IMG/VR virus record: IMGVR_UViG_3300047284_000070
Location: 1 to 31,666 of that record
Direction: 5' to 3' (one strand)
Source of the DNA: a virus
Length of the DNA: 31,666 nucleotides
Shown one piece after another: positions 13,144 through 21,898 of this stretch (the first letter of the stretch is position 1; each line of letters begins with the position of its first letter). The notes under the pieces were generated by a model that worked only from the letters and a program-made list of their open reading frames with translations, did not search any database and was not told the origin of the DNA. The position numbers and the translations under genes are program-made.

Positions 13144-16100
13144 CAGATGATCTCCTTGCCGTAACCGACGGCGGTGTATTGAAAGTCTCGCACGGCAGGT
13201 TTGTCGTTCTTGTCGTGGATCACAAGATCAACGCCAGTGCGGGTCAGTGTATCCAGTGTAAAGTAATCGCCTGATTCTGCGTTGAAGATCGTGATACCCA
13301 TTGTTGGTGCTTGGTAGAACGGATCCACGAAGGTAATCAAGAACGGTCCAGCAACAGTACCAGTACCAGTACCTGGCCCTGTAGCCGTGAACTTGGTGCC
13401 GATGTTGTTGTTTGCTGCACCGATCAGCGTGAAGTCAGTCGTGCCAACCGAAACGATGGTGTAATCACGTCCGGCTTGAATCTCTGCTGCAGTATTCAAC
13501 GTGTCGTGAACATCAGACTGCTCAGTGCGTTGCTGCATTTCAACTGCCACCGAAGCATTGGTGATCACCGGCGTTTGCGTTTCATCCGTGGTGCTAGCAA
13601 CCACGCGGAACTGAAATGCCCTGCCGCGCACTGTGGCATTGGCGAAGTCGCGCCAGTCGCTCCAGTCTGGGGTGCCGCTTGGATCATCTGTGGTTGTACG
13701 TACTTCCATTGCAGCATTGACGCGATCGCCTAGGTCGTCGATCGTGCTCCAAGTGTCGATCAAAGCATCCTTGGTATCCCACAATGCACCAGGGATATAG
13801 CTGCTGACAGTTAGTGTCCGCCGCAGATTGATGTCATAGACCTGCGATAGATCCAGCGCTGTTGGGTTCAGTAGATAGCTGCCCGTCTCAACAGATCCAC
13901 CGACGTTATCAATCGACTCCATCCCATCCCAGTTGCCGTCTTGCGCCATATCATCAACCCAGATGTCATTGGTCAGCGAGACACCGTTTAGCGCAGGGTC
14001 GTAGTAAGTGTTGTCGAATGATCCAGTGAACGGCGGATGCGTGATGGTTTGCACCGCCAGCCGCGGCAATGGTTCTGGCAGATCAACGATGATCGACGCC
14101 GCCGCAGTAGAACGGTTGCCGGTGTCATCTTCAAACTTGATTAGGTAGGTGCCTTCCAGCAATGGCACCTGCTTCTGCGTTTGACCGCCAGCAGCGGCAG
14201 CCACGATCTCTTGCGCATTTTCCCAAACTGCACCCGACAGCGTTGCTTGGTGCCTGATCAGCACCTTGCCGTTGAGGATAACGTCTAGCTCGGTGCTGCG
14301 GTTCCAGCTAATGACGGCACTAGCTTGGTCGATAGCAATGAGACTCAACCCAGTCGGTGTTGCTGGCGGAGCAGTTTTGCCGACTGCTTCGATCTGCGTT
14401 GTAGCAGCAGTTGGCGACAGCCTTAGGTTGTCAGGGTTGACGCTGTAAACCTCAATGTCATAGGTGCCAGCAAGCGCAACATCAATGCCGTAGGCAAGCG
14501 TCTGCTGATCGACCTCTGTCCAGTTGCCATCATCAATCCGCCAGCGGACGCGGTAAACATCAACGCCATCTACCGCTGGCCACGACACATCAATCTGCGC
14601 CAGCACAATGCCATTGCTTGCAAAGATGCGCTCTGTGGCATCCACGTATGTTGGCGCTTCGTAGACGATGTTTAGGTTGGTGATGTCACGCTGCTGCAGC
14701 GGTACGTCACGCTCGATGTAGTCGTATTTGGTGCTGTTGTAGGCAACTGCGCTGATTGTGTATAGAGCTTCATCTTGCTCGGCAATGCTGATCACGCGCC
14801 AAGTGGATGCCTCTAAATCTGCTGTCTGGTACACCCAGATGCTGTTTGGATTCGGTGCGCTGCTATACGCACTGCTGACCGTGATGACATTGCCAACAAT
14901 GCTGCTGACGGTTTTTGATTCAACCGTCCCATCAGACAGGATCACAGATAGCGTCGGGCTGGTGCCAAGTACCAAGTCGGTGGCATCATCAACGGTGATT
15001 GCAGTTGTCGTTGCAGATGCAATGCGACCACCACGGCGCTGCTGGCTGCGGGTTGGATCTGCGATCTCGATGATCTGACCAGGCTGCACGATCACGCCAG
15101 CATCAAGCGATGCCGTGAACGACACCACCTGCGTCTCGTAGCGATTCGAGTACAGCAGCCACTCACCAAGGCGATGTGCTTGCCCACGACTGGTGCAGGC
15201 GAACGCTTGAATCTCAGCCTTCTGCACGCCGTAACGCTGAATGCCGTCTAGATCCTCGACAACCTCCTGCGCGATGTCACGTGTCTCCATGTTGAAATAC
15301 GAGACAACAGCAACAGTTGGGCGTCCCTTTAGATTGCTGTTTTGATAGGCGAAGCCTTCCTCTGTGACATTCGCCAGCGTGAATAGATGCGCGATTGAAT
15401 CCGGTGCATCCTGCGCAATGCTTAGTGAGCCCTCCGTCCAAAACGGCATGGCGCGAAACACTGAGCACAGATCATTAACCAGCTTGTATGCATCTTCTGA
15501 TGACTGAATGTTGACGTTGCAGGAGAAGCGTGGCTCTTGCCCGCCAAAGCCATCGGGCACAGTGGCGCCACAATATTGACTGGCGCTGAAGAATGACCAC
15601 TTATCAAGTTGCGCTGGCTGAATGTGATCGCCAAACCCATAGCGCTTTGATGTCAACAGATCCCATAAGATCCATGCTGGGTCGCTGCACCATTCCTTAT
15701 TGGCTTTGAAATTACCTCCCCATGCGCCGCTGTATGACAGCGCGCCGGTGGATTGATTGACTGTGGCATTATCTGGTATTGCAATCTTGATGCCACGCAC
15801 GCGATAGCTGCGTGATGGAATGTTGCCAATCTGCCTTGCATCTAACCTGATGCCAACCAGTGCTGCATTGGGATAGCGCAGTCTGCCATAGATGATCTTG
15901 GTGTATGACGACCATTCAAAACGATCGCGCAATGATGCCTTGGTTGAATCTGCAGTGACTCGCGTCACCTTAATGTCAACCGGAAATGCGCCATCGATCT
16001 CGATCTGGTAATCGCGGTTGTAGGGATCAAGTGTCTTGCCGTTGATCGTGTCATCAATAACGGTGACATACGATCCACCGCTGTAGCGCCGTGCAATCTG

Positions 16101-16463
16101 CACGCGCACCTTGGCGCCTTTGCTGCCATTGCTGGAGAACAGCACAGGGAATCGCAGGGTCACGCGCACTGCATCGACGTTGTTATCGGTGATCGTGCGG
16201 ATGACTGGATTATCTTTTTCTACGGTTGCGCCGACTGTTCGCTCTTCATCAATCGACTGATCGCCGAACTTAATCGGTGCTTGATCTTTGGTGCCTACTG
16301 CGGTCGTATCGACGCTGACGTTTTGGAAGTTGCGCCGCCCATTGCTATCACGCAGTGGCGTGTTATCAAAGAAGATAGATGCCTCACCATCAACCAAGCC
16401 CTCGATCTCACCTTCGCTGATCAGGTCGATGATCTGCGTGTATTGCGTAGATTGCAGCGCCAT
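13143..16463 (-). CDS. J: Tail tip attachment protein J (central fibre)
   Basis: A 1106-residue protein matching the lambda gpJ family, which forms the tail tip hub and host-recognition fibre. The N-terminus has QIIDLISEGEIEGLVDG and a hub region with DITNLNIVYEAPTYV. Fibronectin type III-like segments follow (about 640-850, with PATPTGLSLIAID). The C-terminal region holds FVDPFYQAPTMGI and RDFQYTAVGYG, a conserved ending of J-like proteins. About residues 989-1040 are a glycine/threonine-rich module (DYTIVSVGTTDFTLIGAA, then FTATGPGTGTGTV) inserted before that ending. The gene order I-J and the size are lambda-like. It overlaps gene I by one base. Confidence 0.92.
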   Translation of the reverse strand: MALQSTQYTQIIDLISEGEIEGLVDGEASIFFDNTPLRDSNGRRNFQNVSVDTTAVGTKDQAPIKFGDQSIDEERTVGATVEKDNPVIRTITDNNVDAVRVTLRFPVLFSSNGSKGAKVRVQIARRYSGGSYVTVIDDTINGKTLDPYNRDYQIEIDGAFPVDIKVTRVTADSTKASLRDRFEWSSYTKIIYGRLRYPNAALVGIRLDARQIGNIPSRSYRVRGIKIAIPDNATVNQSTGALSYSGAWGGNFKANKEWCSDPAWILWDLLTSKRYGFGDHIQPAQLDKWSFFSASQYCGATVPDGFGGQEPRFSCNVNIQSSEDAYKLVNDLCSVFRAMPFWTEGSLSIAQDAPDSIAHLFTLANVTEEGFAYQNSNLKGRPTVAVVSYFNMETRDIAQEVVEDLDGIQRYGVQKAEIQAFACTSRGQAHRLGEWLLYSNRYETQVVSFTASLDAGVIVQPGQIIEIADPTRSQQRRGGRIASATTTAITVDDATDLVLGTSPTLSVILSDGTVESKTVSSIVGNVITVSSAYSSAPNPNSIWVYQTADLEASTWRVISIAEQDEALYTISAVAYNSTKYDYIERDVPLQQRDITNLNIVYEAPTYVDATERIFASNGIVLAQIDVSWPAVDGVDVYRVRWRIDDGNWTEVDQQTLAYGIDVALAGTYDIEVYSVNPDNLRLSPTAATTQIEAVGKTAPPATPTGLSLIAIDQASAVISWNRSTELDVILNGKVLIRHQATLSGAVWENAQEIVAAAAGGQTQKQVPLLEGTYLIKFEDDTGNRSTAAASIIVDLPEPLPRLAVQTITHPPFTGSFDNTYYDPALNGVSLTNDIWVDDMAQDGNWDGMESIDNVGGSVETGSYLLNPTALDLSQVYDINLRRTLTVSSYIPGALWDTKDALIDTWSTIDDLGDRVNAAMEVRTTTDDPSGTPDWSDWRDFANATVRGRAFQFRVVASTTDETQTPVITNASVAVEMQQRTEQSDVHDTLNTAAEIQAGRDYTIVSVGTTDFTLIGAANNNIGTKFTATGPGTGTGTVAGPFLITFVDPFYQAPTMGITIFNAESGDYFTLDTLTRTGVDLVIHDKNDKPAVRDFQYTAVGYGKEII

Positions 16464-17098
16464 CAGCCTTTTACCTGCACTGTATCGAGTCCGGCACTGA
16501 TCACCACTGATCCAGTGATCACTTCACCGTAAACGATTGGCACCGGAACGCCAGCGCGAGCAGTATTCTGCACGCCGCTAAAACTGAAGTTAGATCGTGG
16601 ATCCTTTGACTGCGCGATTGGCATTGGCGATGCTGCAACACCAACCTGCGGCGCTGGCTGTGTAAGCGCAGATGATGCGTAGGCAAGACCTGCACCAACA
16701 GCGCCGAGGGTGATGATCCGCCCGATGTCACCGCCAATGATGGTGCCAAGTATGGCGCCGCCAAGCGCAACCAAGCCGCCAGTTATCAGGTTGCTGCTGC
16801 TGCTTGCTTGCTTTTGATTGCGACGATCAATATCCTCTTGCGTTCTAGCAATCTCACCCGAGAACACCGGCACAATACGCAATTCTTGCGCACCGAGTGG
16901 ATCATTCAGCTCCTCGTAGCCGGTCAGCCTGTAGTCACCGATATAGATTGCATACCACTGATTCAGGATGTGCTGCTTCACCTGCGGATAGTTTGCCGCT
17001 AGGAATCGAAATGCTTCGGCTGGTGTGCTAATTGCTGCCTTGAATACCCGCTGCCCGATGCACTTCGCTAGCTGCCCATACACTCGGATGGTATTCAT
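16463..17098 (-). CDS. I: Tail assembly protein I
   Basis: A 211-residue protein matching lambda gpI. MNTIRVYGQLAKCIGQRVF opens a ubiquitin/RnfH-like N-terminal domain, and LRIVPVFSGE ends it. A glycine-rich hydrophobic stretch (GGLVALGGAILGTIIGGDI) comes next, then a C-terminal GVPVPIVYGEVITGS. The ATG at 17098 is chosen by comparison with lambda I; another in-frame ATG at 17125 adds nine residues. Either start overlaps gene K out of frame by 71 or 98 bases. It helps assemble the tail tip with K and is thought to be absent from the mature virion. Confidence 0.88.
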   Translation of the reverse strand: MNTIRVYGQLAKCIGQRVFKAAISTPAEAFRFLAANYPQVKQHILNQWYAIYIGDYRLTGYEELNDPLGAQELRIVPVFSGEIARTQEDIDRRNQKQASSSSNLITGGLVALGGAILGTIIGGDIGRIITLGAVGAGLAYASSALTQPAPQVGVAASPMPIAQSKDPRSNFSFSGVQNTARAGVPVPIVYGEVITGSVVISAGLDTVQVKG

Positions 17099-17429
17099 CG
17101 GACCATTGCTCGGTGCGTGGATCAATGATAAACCAGCTCAATCCGCTGAGTTGTATCCCTCTGATGTCCAGTCTAGATGGCTGAATGCTGCCGCCTGGAT
17201 GACTGTGAATGATCGCTAGCACAGTGCCTGAGTCTTCTGCTGCTGCGTAGTCCAGCGGATCCATGGCGAATTCCTCGCCGCTGTTTGCCATGTTGCGACA
17301 CGGCCAGTAGATCACCGCATCTGGCTCAAGCTCCACCAGTAGCCCGCACGATTCATTGGGGTCTTGCTGCTTTGCGTGCTGCATTGCAGCATCACGCCAA
17401 GTAAGTGCTGACACCAGGGAAGCCTCCAA
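17028..17429 (-). CDS. Tail assembly protein K-like JAMM/MPN peptidase
   Basis: A 133-residue JAMM metallopeptidase-like protein. E26 (in NESCGLL), H75 and H77 (IIHSHPGG), S85 and D88 (SRLD) give the complete JAMM E...HxH-x7-S-x2-D set. Lambda gpK joins this domain to an NlpC/P60 peptidase, which is absent here. Its position between L and I matches K. It may process a tail component or cut peptidoglycan cross-bridges. The stop lies inside gene I; the end after HPSVWAA is probably a non-conserved tail. Confidence 0.86.
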   Translation of the reverse strand: MEASLVSALTWRDAAMQHAKQQDPNESCGLLVELEPDAVIYWPCRNMANSGEEFAMDPLDYAAAEDSGTVLAIIHSHPGGSIQPSRLDIRGIQLSGLSWFIIDPRTEQWSDEYHPSVWAASEVHRAAGIQGSN

Positions 17430-18873
17430 AGTTCAAGATGCCGTTAGTGCGGAAGATGTAGTTTTGATCCGGTGTTGAGAATGTATAGGAGGTGCTTGGT
17501 TGTGCCTGTACTTCATAGAAGCTGTAGGTGCCTTCACTGCCGTTCACTTTGCCTTCAAATGACACATAAATGCGCGTCAACCCGCTGCTGTTGCTGATGA
17601 TGCTACCAACCCTAGCTGCATCTGCCTCGGCAATCGTAGGGCCAATAACATACAACCCGGATACGATATTTGTTCTGTTTGGCACCACAATCATCCTGCT
17701 AGTTGGATCTGGATCGCGCGGGTTAGATGCATAGCCAAACTCCTGCACCTTGAGATAGGAGCTTGACTTGGTAGTGATCAACGTTGCGATGTTCAACCAT
17801 GGCACAGGCTGGCTAAGCGTTACCGTAGTGCCGCTGATCTCAGCAATGGTCGTGCCGGTTTGGATGTTAGGTCCGGTCACAATCATGCCAACAGCTAAGC
17901 CTGCCGCTGATGCCACCGTGAGCGTTGTCCTGCCGGTACTCAGTGTTGCTGTCGTGCTAACAACGCTTGTAGCTGTAGCGTTGGCGCTCATTGTCACGAT
18001 GTTGCCGCTGACGCTAGATACCGTTGCGCCAGATGGCACGCCAAATCCTTTGACCGGAAATCCTGCCGCGATGGATGTGCCATCAGTTAGCACAAGTTGA
18101 TTGCTGCCGCTTGTGATATTGCCGGTCCTAACGATCTGACCAAACCTGCGCTCGCAACTGCTCAGCCGCTTGCCGCATACATCCTCAGCAAGTGTTGCAA
18201 CTGGATTGTCGTCAACGTCAAAATACTGCGTGCCGTTGTACTGGCAGGTTTCAGAATCGCGGTACACCCAAGGGCAGTAGGTGCTGACGCATTCACGTTT
18301 TGGCGCACGCACACCGCTTAGGTCGAAAACTGAAGCAAGCTCAAACTGCACAACATCACGGTTCTCAAGTGCAGTGCGGTCAATGTAGAACACCTGACGC
18401 GGAAACTCCGCCGTAGGGTCTGGGCTGTAGGGGCTGACTCCACCAGGGAAGTTATCGGCGTCGATGTAGCGCGCCAACGTGCGGATGCGCGTGACCTTGG
18501 CGCCTTCAATGCCACGCGGCAGACTAAGGATCAACCCGGTGATCGTGCCGAGCAGATTGCTCATCGTGAGCGTTGGACGCGGCAGCGTGCCATTGCCACT
18601 CATCTCAAAGCCTTCAGCTTGAACAGGAAACCACGAGTAGGTGTTGCCGTTCCATATCAAACCACCGGGCTCTTGCGCAGTGGTATCGCCGTTTTCGTAC
18701 AACAGCAGTGTGCTATTCTCGGCCTGCAAAGCACCGCCAGGTTGCAGATTGATGCCTGCGTGGAAGCGGTACACATCCGCTACGCCATGCTGCGCAACAT
18801 TAAGCTCTAGCTCAAACAGCTCAATGAGTGCGCCAGGGTTGATCTCCTGTAGTGCCGCAAATGGGACTGCCAT
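17392..18873 (-). CDS. L: Minor tail protein L with internal insertion
   Basis: A 493-residue protein of the lambda gpL type, which sits at the tail tip and holds an iron-sulfur cluster in its C-terminal part. Five cysteines (195, 200, 210, 233, 240; for example KRECVSTYCPW and CGKRLSSCERRFG) match the metal-binding region. Lambda L continues almost directly into a short NFGG-containing end. Here the equivalent NFGGFPGVSTYLA appears only at residue 481. Residues about 246-480 are an extra block with Ig-like repeat segments (GNITSGSNQLVLTDGTS; SGATVSSVSGNIVTMSANAT; GTTIAEISGTTVTLS). It overlaps K by 38 bases and M by one. The insertion is inferred from comparison by memory. Confidence 0.9.
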   Translation of the reverse strand: MAVPFAALQEINPGALIELFELELNVAQHGVADVYRFHAGINLQPGGALQAENSTLLLYENGDTTAQEPGGLIWNGNTYSWFPVQAEGFEMSGNGTLPRPTLTMSNLLGTITGLILSLPRGIEGAKVTRIRTLARYIDADNFPGGVSPYSPDPTAEFPRQVFYIDRTALENRDVVQFELASVFDLSGVRAPKRECVSTYCPWVYRDSETCQYNGTQYFDVDDNPVATLAEDVCGKRLSSCERRFGQIVRTGNITSGSNQLVLTDGTSIAAGFPVKGFGVPSGATVSSVSGNIVTMSANATATSVVSTTATLSTGRTTLTVASAAGLAVGMIVTGPNIQTGTTIAEISGTTVTLSQPVPWLNIATLITTKSSSYLKVQEFGYASNPRDPDPTSRMIVVPNRTNIVSGLYVIGPTIAEADAARVGSIISNSSGLTRIYVSFEGKVNGSEGTYSFYEVQAQPSTSYTFSTPDQNYIFRTNGILNFGGFPGVSTYLA

Positions 18874-19214
18874 TATGGTTCAAATACCTGCACGAATGTT
18901 GCACTGACCGTAGCGCGATTGTTGTACGGTATGGACTTGCTCCACTCAAAGCACACCCACTTGTAACTGCTTGCCTCGCCCGGTGGCGTCCAGTCGAAGC
19001 TATCACTATCTGCGGCGCGTGCATCTAGGAAGGCTTCAATCGTATCGGCGTCAGTCTCGGAAACGTTAAACGTCAGAGTCCATACCTTTGGGTTTTGATT
19101 CAATCCAACGGTCAACCGGTGCTGATAGCCATCACCAAATTGCACAACACGCACGCGTGGTGCGCTGCCCTTTTGGGCGCCATAGGTTGGTGTGATCGCA
19201 GGGAATGTTGCCAT
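18873..19214 (-). CDS. M: Minor tail protein M
   Basis: A 113-residue protein matching the phage minor tail protein M family (lambda gpM). APRVRVVQFGDGYQHRLTVG, then WTLTFNVS and DADTIEAFLDARAADSDSF, then FDWTPPG and WSKSIPYNN are family features. It binds the end of the tape measure and tail tip during assembly. It sits between tape measure and L as in lambda, with one-base overlaps on both sides. Confidence 0.92.
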   Translation of the reverse strand: MATFPAITPTYGAQKGSAPRVRVVQFGDGYQHRLTVGLNQNPKVWTLTFNVSETDADTIEAFLDARAADSDSFDWTPPGEASSYKWVCFEWSKSIPYNNRATVSATFVQVFEP

Positions 19215-21340
19215 TACGCAAGAATGCCTCCGGGTCGCTTCTGTTTCACCAATTCTGACTGCACAGCGGCTGCGATCACACGACCCAATGCAGCGCCAGA
19301 TCCTGCATCACCTTGCACGCTGCTGCCGCTGGCATCCACATTGACTACCACGTTGGTGGCGCCAAAGGTGCCGGATGGTGCAATGCCTCCGCTGCGCCCT
19401 GGCGTAAACAGCTCTGGACCACGCTCGCCGACGAGGTAGCTGCGACCGCTGGATACGCTGCCGCCCATGGCACGCTTGCCGCCAAGACCAACCATGCCGA
19501 GCAGTCCGCCACCAGTGCCGGATCCGGTCATGCTGCCGAATAGGGCAAGGTTGACGCCAACATCAATCAGCTTGGCTGAGATGCTGCGCAGCACCTGCGA
19601 GGCGACATCACCGAGGCTCTTGGTGCCATCAATAGCGCCTTGGATGGCATCAACGACGCCATCCTTGATGGTGCTGCCGATGTCAAGGTAGAGCTGCTTC
19701 ATCTGGTCAGCAGCGGCGATCTGCTTCTTCAGTGCTTCGATGCCTTGCAGCTTGGCTTTAACGTCCGCTTCAGACAATCCTTTGGTGTCCTTCATCAGGT
19801 CACGCAACTGCTGCTGCAGGATCACCTCAGCTTCGTTGCCGTTCAGCTTGGCGCGTAGCAGCGCCTCCTCATCCATCAATGTTTGCAGCTTGCCTTGCCC
19901 TGCTTTGATCAGTTCTTGGTCTTTCTTTGCTTGCTCCTCTTGCAGCTTGAACAAGTCTTCATCAAGACGCAATGCACGCTCTTTTGCCTTGTAGCGCAAC
20001 TCAGCGATCTGATTTGCTTTTGCCTGCGCGGGCAGATCTTTATTGGCAAGAATCTCAGTACCTTGCGCGCTGATTGCTAGTAGATCCTTTTGCGCCTCGC
20101 GTGCTAGTACCAGTTGTTGGTTGTTGTTCTTGCGTGCAGTCAGCAGCCGTTGTTGAATGATGAACTCTTGCTGCGCAACACCAAGCGAGCGGCTGCTTAA
20201 CGCAATCTGCTGCGCCGCACGCTCTGCTTCACGCTTGCGCTTTTCTTCCTCGCGCTTTGCTTTTGCTGCCGCGCCTTTATCCTCCTCGGCAAGCAGCGCT
20301 GGTGGTTTGGTTGTTGCAGCGGGCGCAGTTACAGTTGGCTTTACTTGACCAGTCCGCAATCCAAACGCTTCTATCAGATCTCTCTCGCGTTGCGATGCAA
20401 GCTCTTGAAACTGACGATTACGCTCAAACGGATCTCGTATTCTGCGGCGATTAACTATGTCTTCCGCTTCGCGTTGCGCTTGACGTAGTATTTGTTGGCG
20501 TTGGCCTTGGTTTAAACCAAACGCTCGCGCTCGCGCGCCAGTATTCAGCAAATTATTGATCGTATTGATTGCAAATATCGCTTCATTTAAGACTGACTTG
20601 ATCGCAGGCGTCAGACTCGTTCCGATTACACGCGCAATAGTCTCAACACCATCCGTCAAGGTGCTGAACTTGCCTGCCAGCGTGTCGCTCTGAGCGATAG
20701 CACCGTTGGCGTACTTGCCGCCTTTTTCTGTCAGGCGAACGATGGCAACCTCAACAGCTTCTGCGCTGATGCGACCCTTGCTCAGTGCCTTGCTGAACTC
20801 CTCGCCGGTGAGCCCATACATCTTGCGCAGCTCATCCTGCAGACCAACGCCACGCTCCTGGAACTGCAGCAGCTCCTCGCCTTGCAGCCTGCCCTTAGCG
20901 ATGACTTGACCGTAGGCAAGCGACAACTCGCCAAGATTGGCGCCAGTCGCGCCGGCTACGTCACCCAGTCGCCTGGTGGTTTCAACCACCTTGTCAGCGC
21001 TGACGCCAAAAGCTGTTAGTCTCTTGGCGGTCTCGATCAGCTCCGTGCTGGTAAACGGCGTCACCGCGCCAATCGCCTGCAGTTCAGAGATGATCTGCTT
21101 TGCCTTATCAACGCTGCCCGTCAGTGTTTGAATGCTGCGGGTTTGTGTTTCAAGCTCTGCAGTCTTGACAACAACAAACCGTATTGCAGCCGCTGCAGAT
21201 AACGCAACGCCAAGGCTTGCAACGGCACCGCGCAATGCACCAATGCCTGCTGTTGCCGCTTTCGACGCACCGTTGATCTGCTGCAGGTTGCGTACAGCAG
21301 ACTGACTGTTTACCTGTACGTCAACAACAGCAACAGCCAC
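19214..21340 (-). CDS. Tail tape measure protein
   Basis: A 708-residue tape measure protein. It has an N-terminal hydrophobic/helical region (VASLGVALSAAAAIRFVVV) and a conserved domain at about 60-260 (GAVTPFTSTELIETAKRL, GLTGEEFSKALSKGRIS). A lysine/glutamate-rich coiled coil follows at about 350-540. The C-terminal motif AMGGSVSSGRSYLVGERGPE is common in tape measures. At the usual 0.15 nm per residue it predicts a tail of about 105 nm. Basic local composition (Lys/Ala runs) gives the long coil. It follows the G/GT genes and precedes M, as expected for lambda-like tails. Confidence 0.95.
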   Translation of the reverse strand: MAVAVVDVQVNSQSAVRNLQQINGASKAATAGIGALRGAVASLGVALSAAAAIRFVVVKTAELETQTRSIQTLTGSVDKAKQIISELQAIGAVTPFTSTELIETAKRLTAFGVSADKVVETTRRLGDVAGATGANLGELSLAYGQVIAKGRLQGEELLQFQERGVGLQDELRKMYGLTGEEFSKALSKGRISAEAVEVAIVRLTEKGGKYANGAIAQSDTLAGKFSTLTDGVETIARVIGTSLTPAIKSVLNEAIFAINTINNLLNTGARARAFGLNQGQRQQILRQAQREAEDIVNRRRIRDPFERNRQFQELASQRERDLIEAFGLRTGQVKPTVTAPAATTKPPALLAEEDKGAAAKAKREEEKRKREAERAAQQIALSSRSLGVAQQEFIIQQRLLTARKNNNQQLVLAREAQKDLLAISAQGTEILANKDLPAQAKANQIAELRYKAKERALRLDEDLFKLQEEQAKKDQELIKAGQGKLQTLMDEEALLRAKLNGNEAEVILQQQLRDLMKDTKGLSEADVKAKLQGIEALKKQIAAADQMKQLYLDIGSTIKDGVVDAIQGAIDGTKSLGDVASQVLRSISAKLIDVGVNLALFGSMTGSGTGGGLLGMVGLGGKRAMGGSVSSGRSYLVGERGPELFTPGRSGGIAPSGTFGATNVVVNVDASGSSVQGDAGSGAALGRVIAAAVQSELVKQKRPGGILA

Positions 21341-21365
21341 GGCAGCACCTCCCTATGCAACCAGT

Positions 21366-21898
21366 CTACCGCCGTGACTTAGCGCGATCCATTGCTTCCT
21401 TCTCGCGCTTGCCTTTCACTTCATAGTAGGCAGCAAAGTGAACAAACTCAGCATCAGTCAGCTCAGTGCGTAACCGGCTGACTGTCATGCCGAGTTCTGT
21501 AGCAAGGAAGAACTCAAAGAATAACCATGAGTCTTCCTCTAGGCTTTTTTTGCTTCCTCAAGGCTGGGCTCACCGCCAAGACCAAACAAGAACAGCTCAA
21601 GCTCGTTCAGCACACGCTCCGGCAGCTCGCGTTGCAGCTTGGCTGCATCAGCCGGTGCAAACGCCTTGGTGCCGTCCTCAAGCTCTGCCACTTGACACAG
21701 CACCTGCGTGCTGATGTCGAGCGCTTCATCGCCACCAGCAAGCGCCATCGCCTTCTTGCGATCAGCGCGAGTCACCGGCTTGAAGTACAGATCCATCACC
21801 ACAGTGCCGTCGTCTTTAGTGACTTCAAACTTGCGGCGCTGGTTGAGATCAAAAGCGCCCGTGAGTAGATCAACCGGGCGCTGGTTTGCAGCAGGCAT
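21366..21898 (-). CDS. Tail assembly chaperone GT (-1 frameshift fusion)
   Basis: A -1 frameshift at the A7 tract (21551-21545, reading the - strand) joins the G frame to a second open frame that ends at 21366. It gives a predicted 177-residue fusion: 118 residues of G plus 59 (EEDSWLFFEFFLATELGMT, then SRLRTELTDAEFVHFAAYYE). The second frame has no plausible start of its own. Its content resembles the T extension of phage tail chaperones. A GAGG sequence (21559-21556) sits just upstream of the slip site, as in dnaX-like shifts. GT would bind the tape measure and recruit tail-tube subunits. The fusion is predicted, not observed. Confidence 0.82.
21539..21898 (-). CDS. Tail assembly chaperone G (unshifted product)
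   Basis: A 119-residue protein at the position of lambda gpG, between the tail tube and tape measure genes. It begins MPAANQRPVDLLTGAFDLN, has a domain with KFEVTKDDGTVVMDLYFKP, and ends EAKKA, so the A7 tract is two codons before the stop. The product is a chaperone thought to keep tape measure soluble, with GT made by frameshifting at a fixed ratio. It overlaps the start of the tape-measure-proximal frame only through the shift. Confidence 0.85.
   Translation of the reverse strand: MPAANQRPVDLLTGAFDLNQRRKFEVTKDDGTVVMDLYFKPVTRADRKKAMALAGGDEALDISTQVLCQVAELEDGTKAFAPADAAKLQRELPERVLNELELFLFGLGGEPSLEEAKKA
21545..21551 (-). promoter_or_regulatory. Programmed -1 ribosomal frameshift site
   Basis: On the - strand, seven adenines read A-AAA-AAA in the G frame, a canonical slippery heptamer. 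They lie two codons before the G stop. A GAGG stretch four bases upstream could act as an internal Shine-Dalgarno stimulator. The -1 frame then stays open for 59 codons. Confidence 0.82.

Noticed and set aside
16499-16522. Seven-pair hairpin around GATCAC/GTGATC near the end of gene I
   Set aside because: It lies fully in coding sequence of a conserved gene end, without T-run; short GATC-containing palindromes are frequent in this window.
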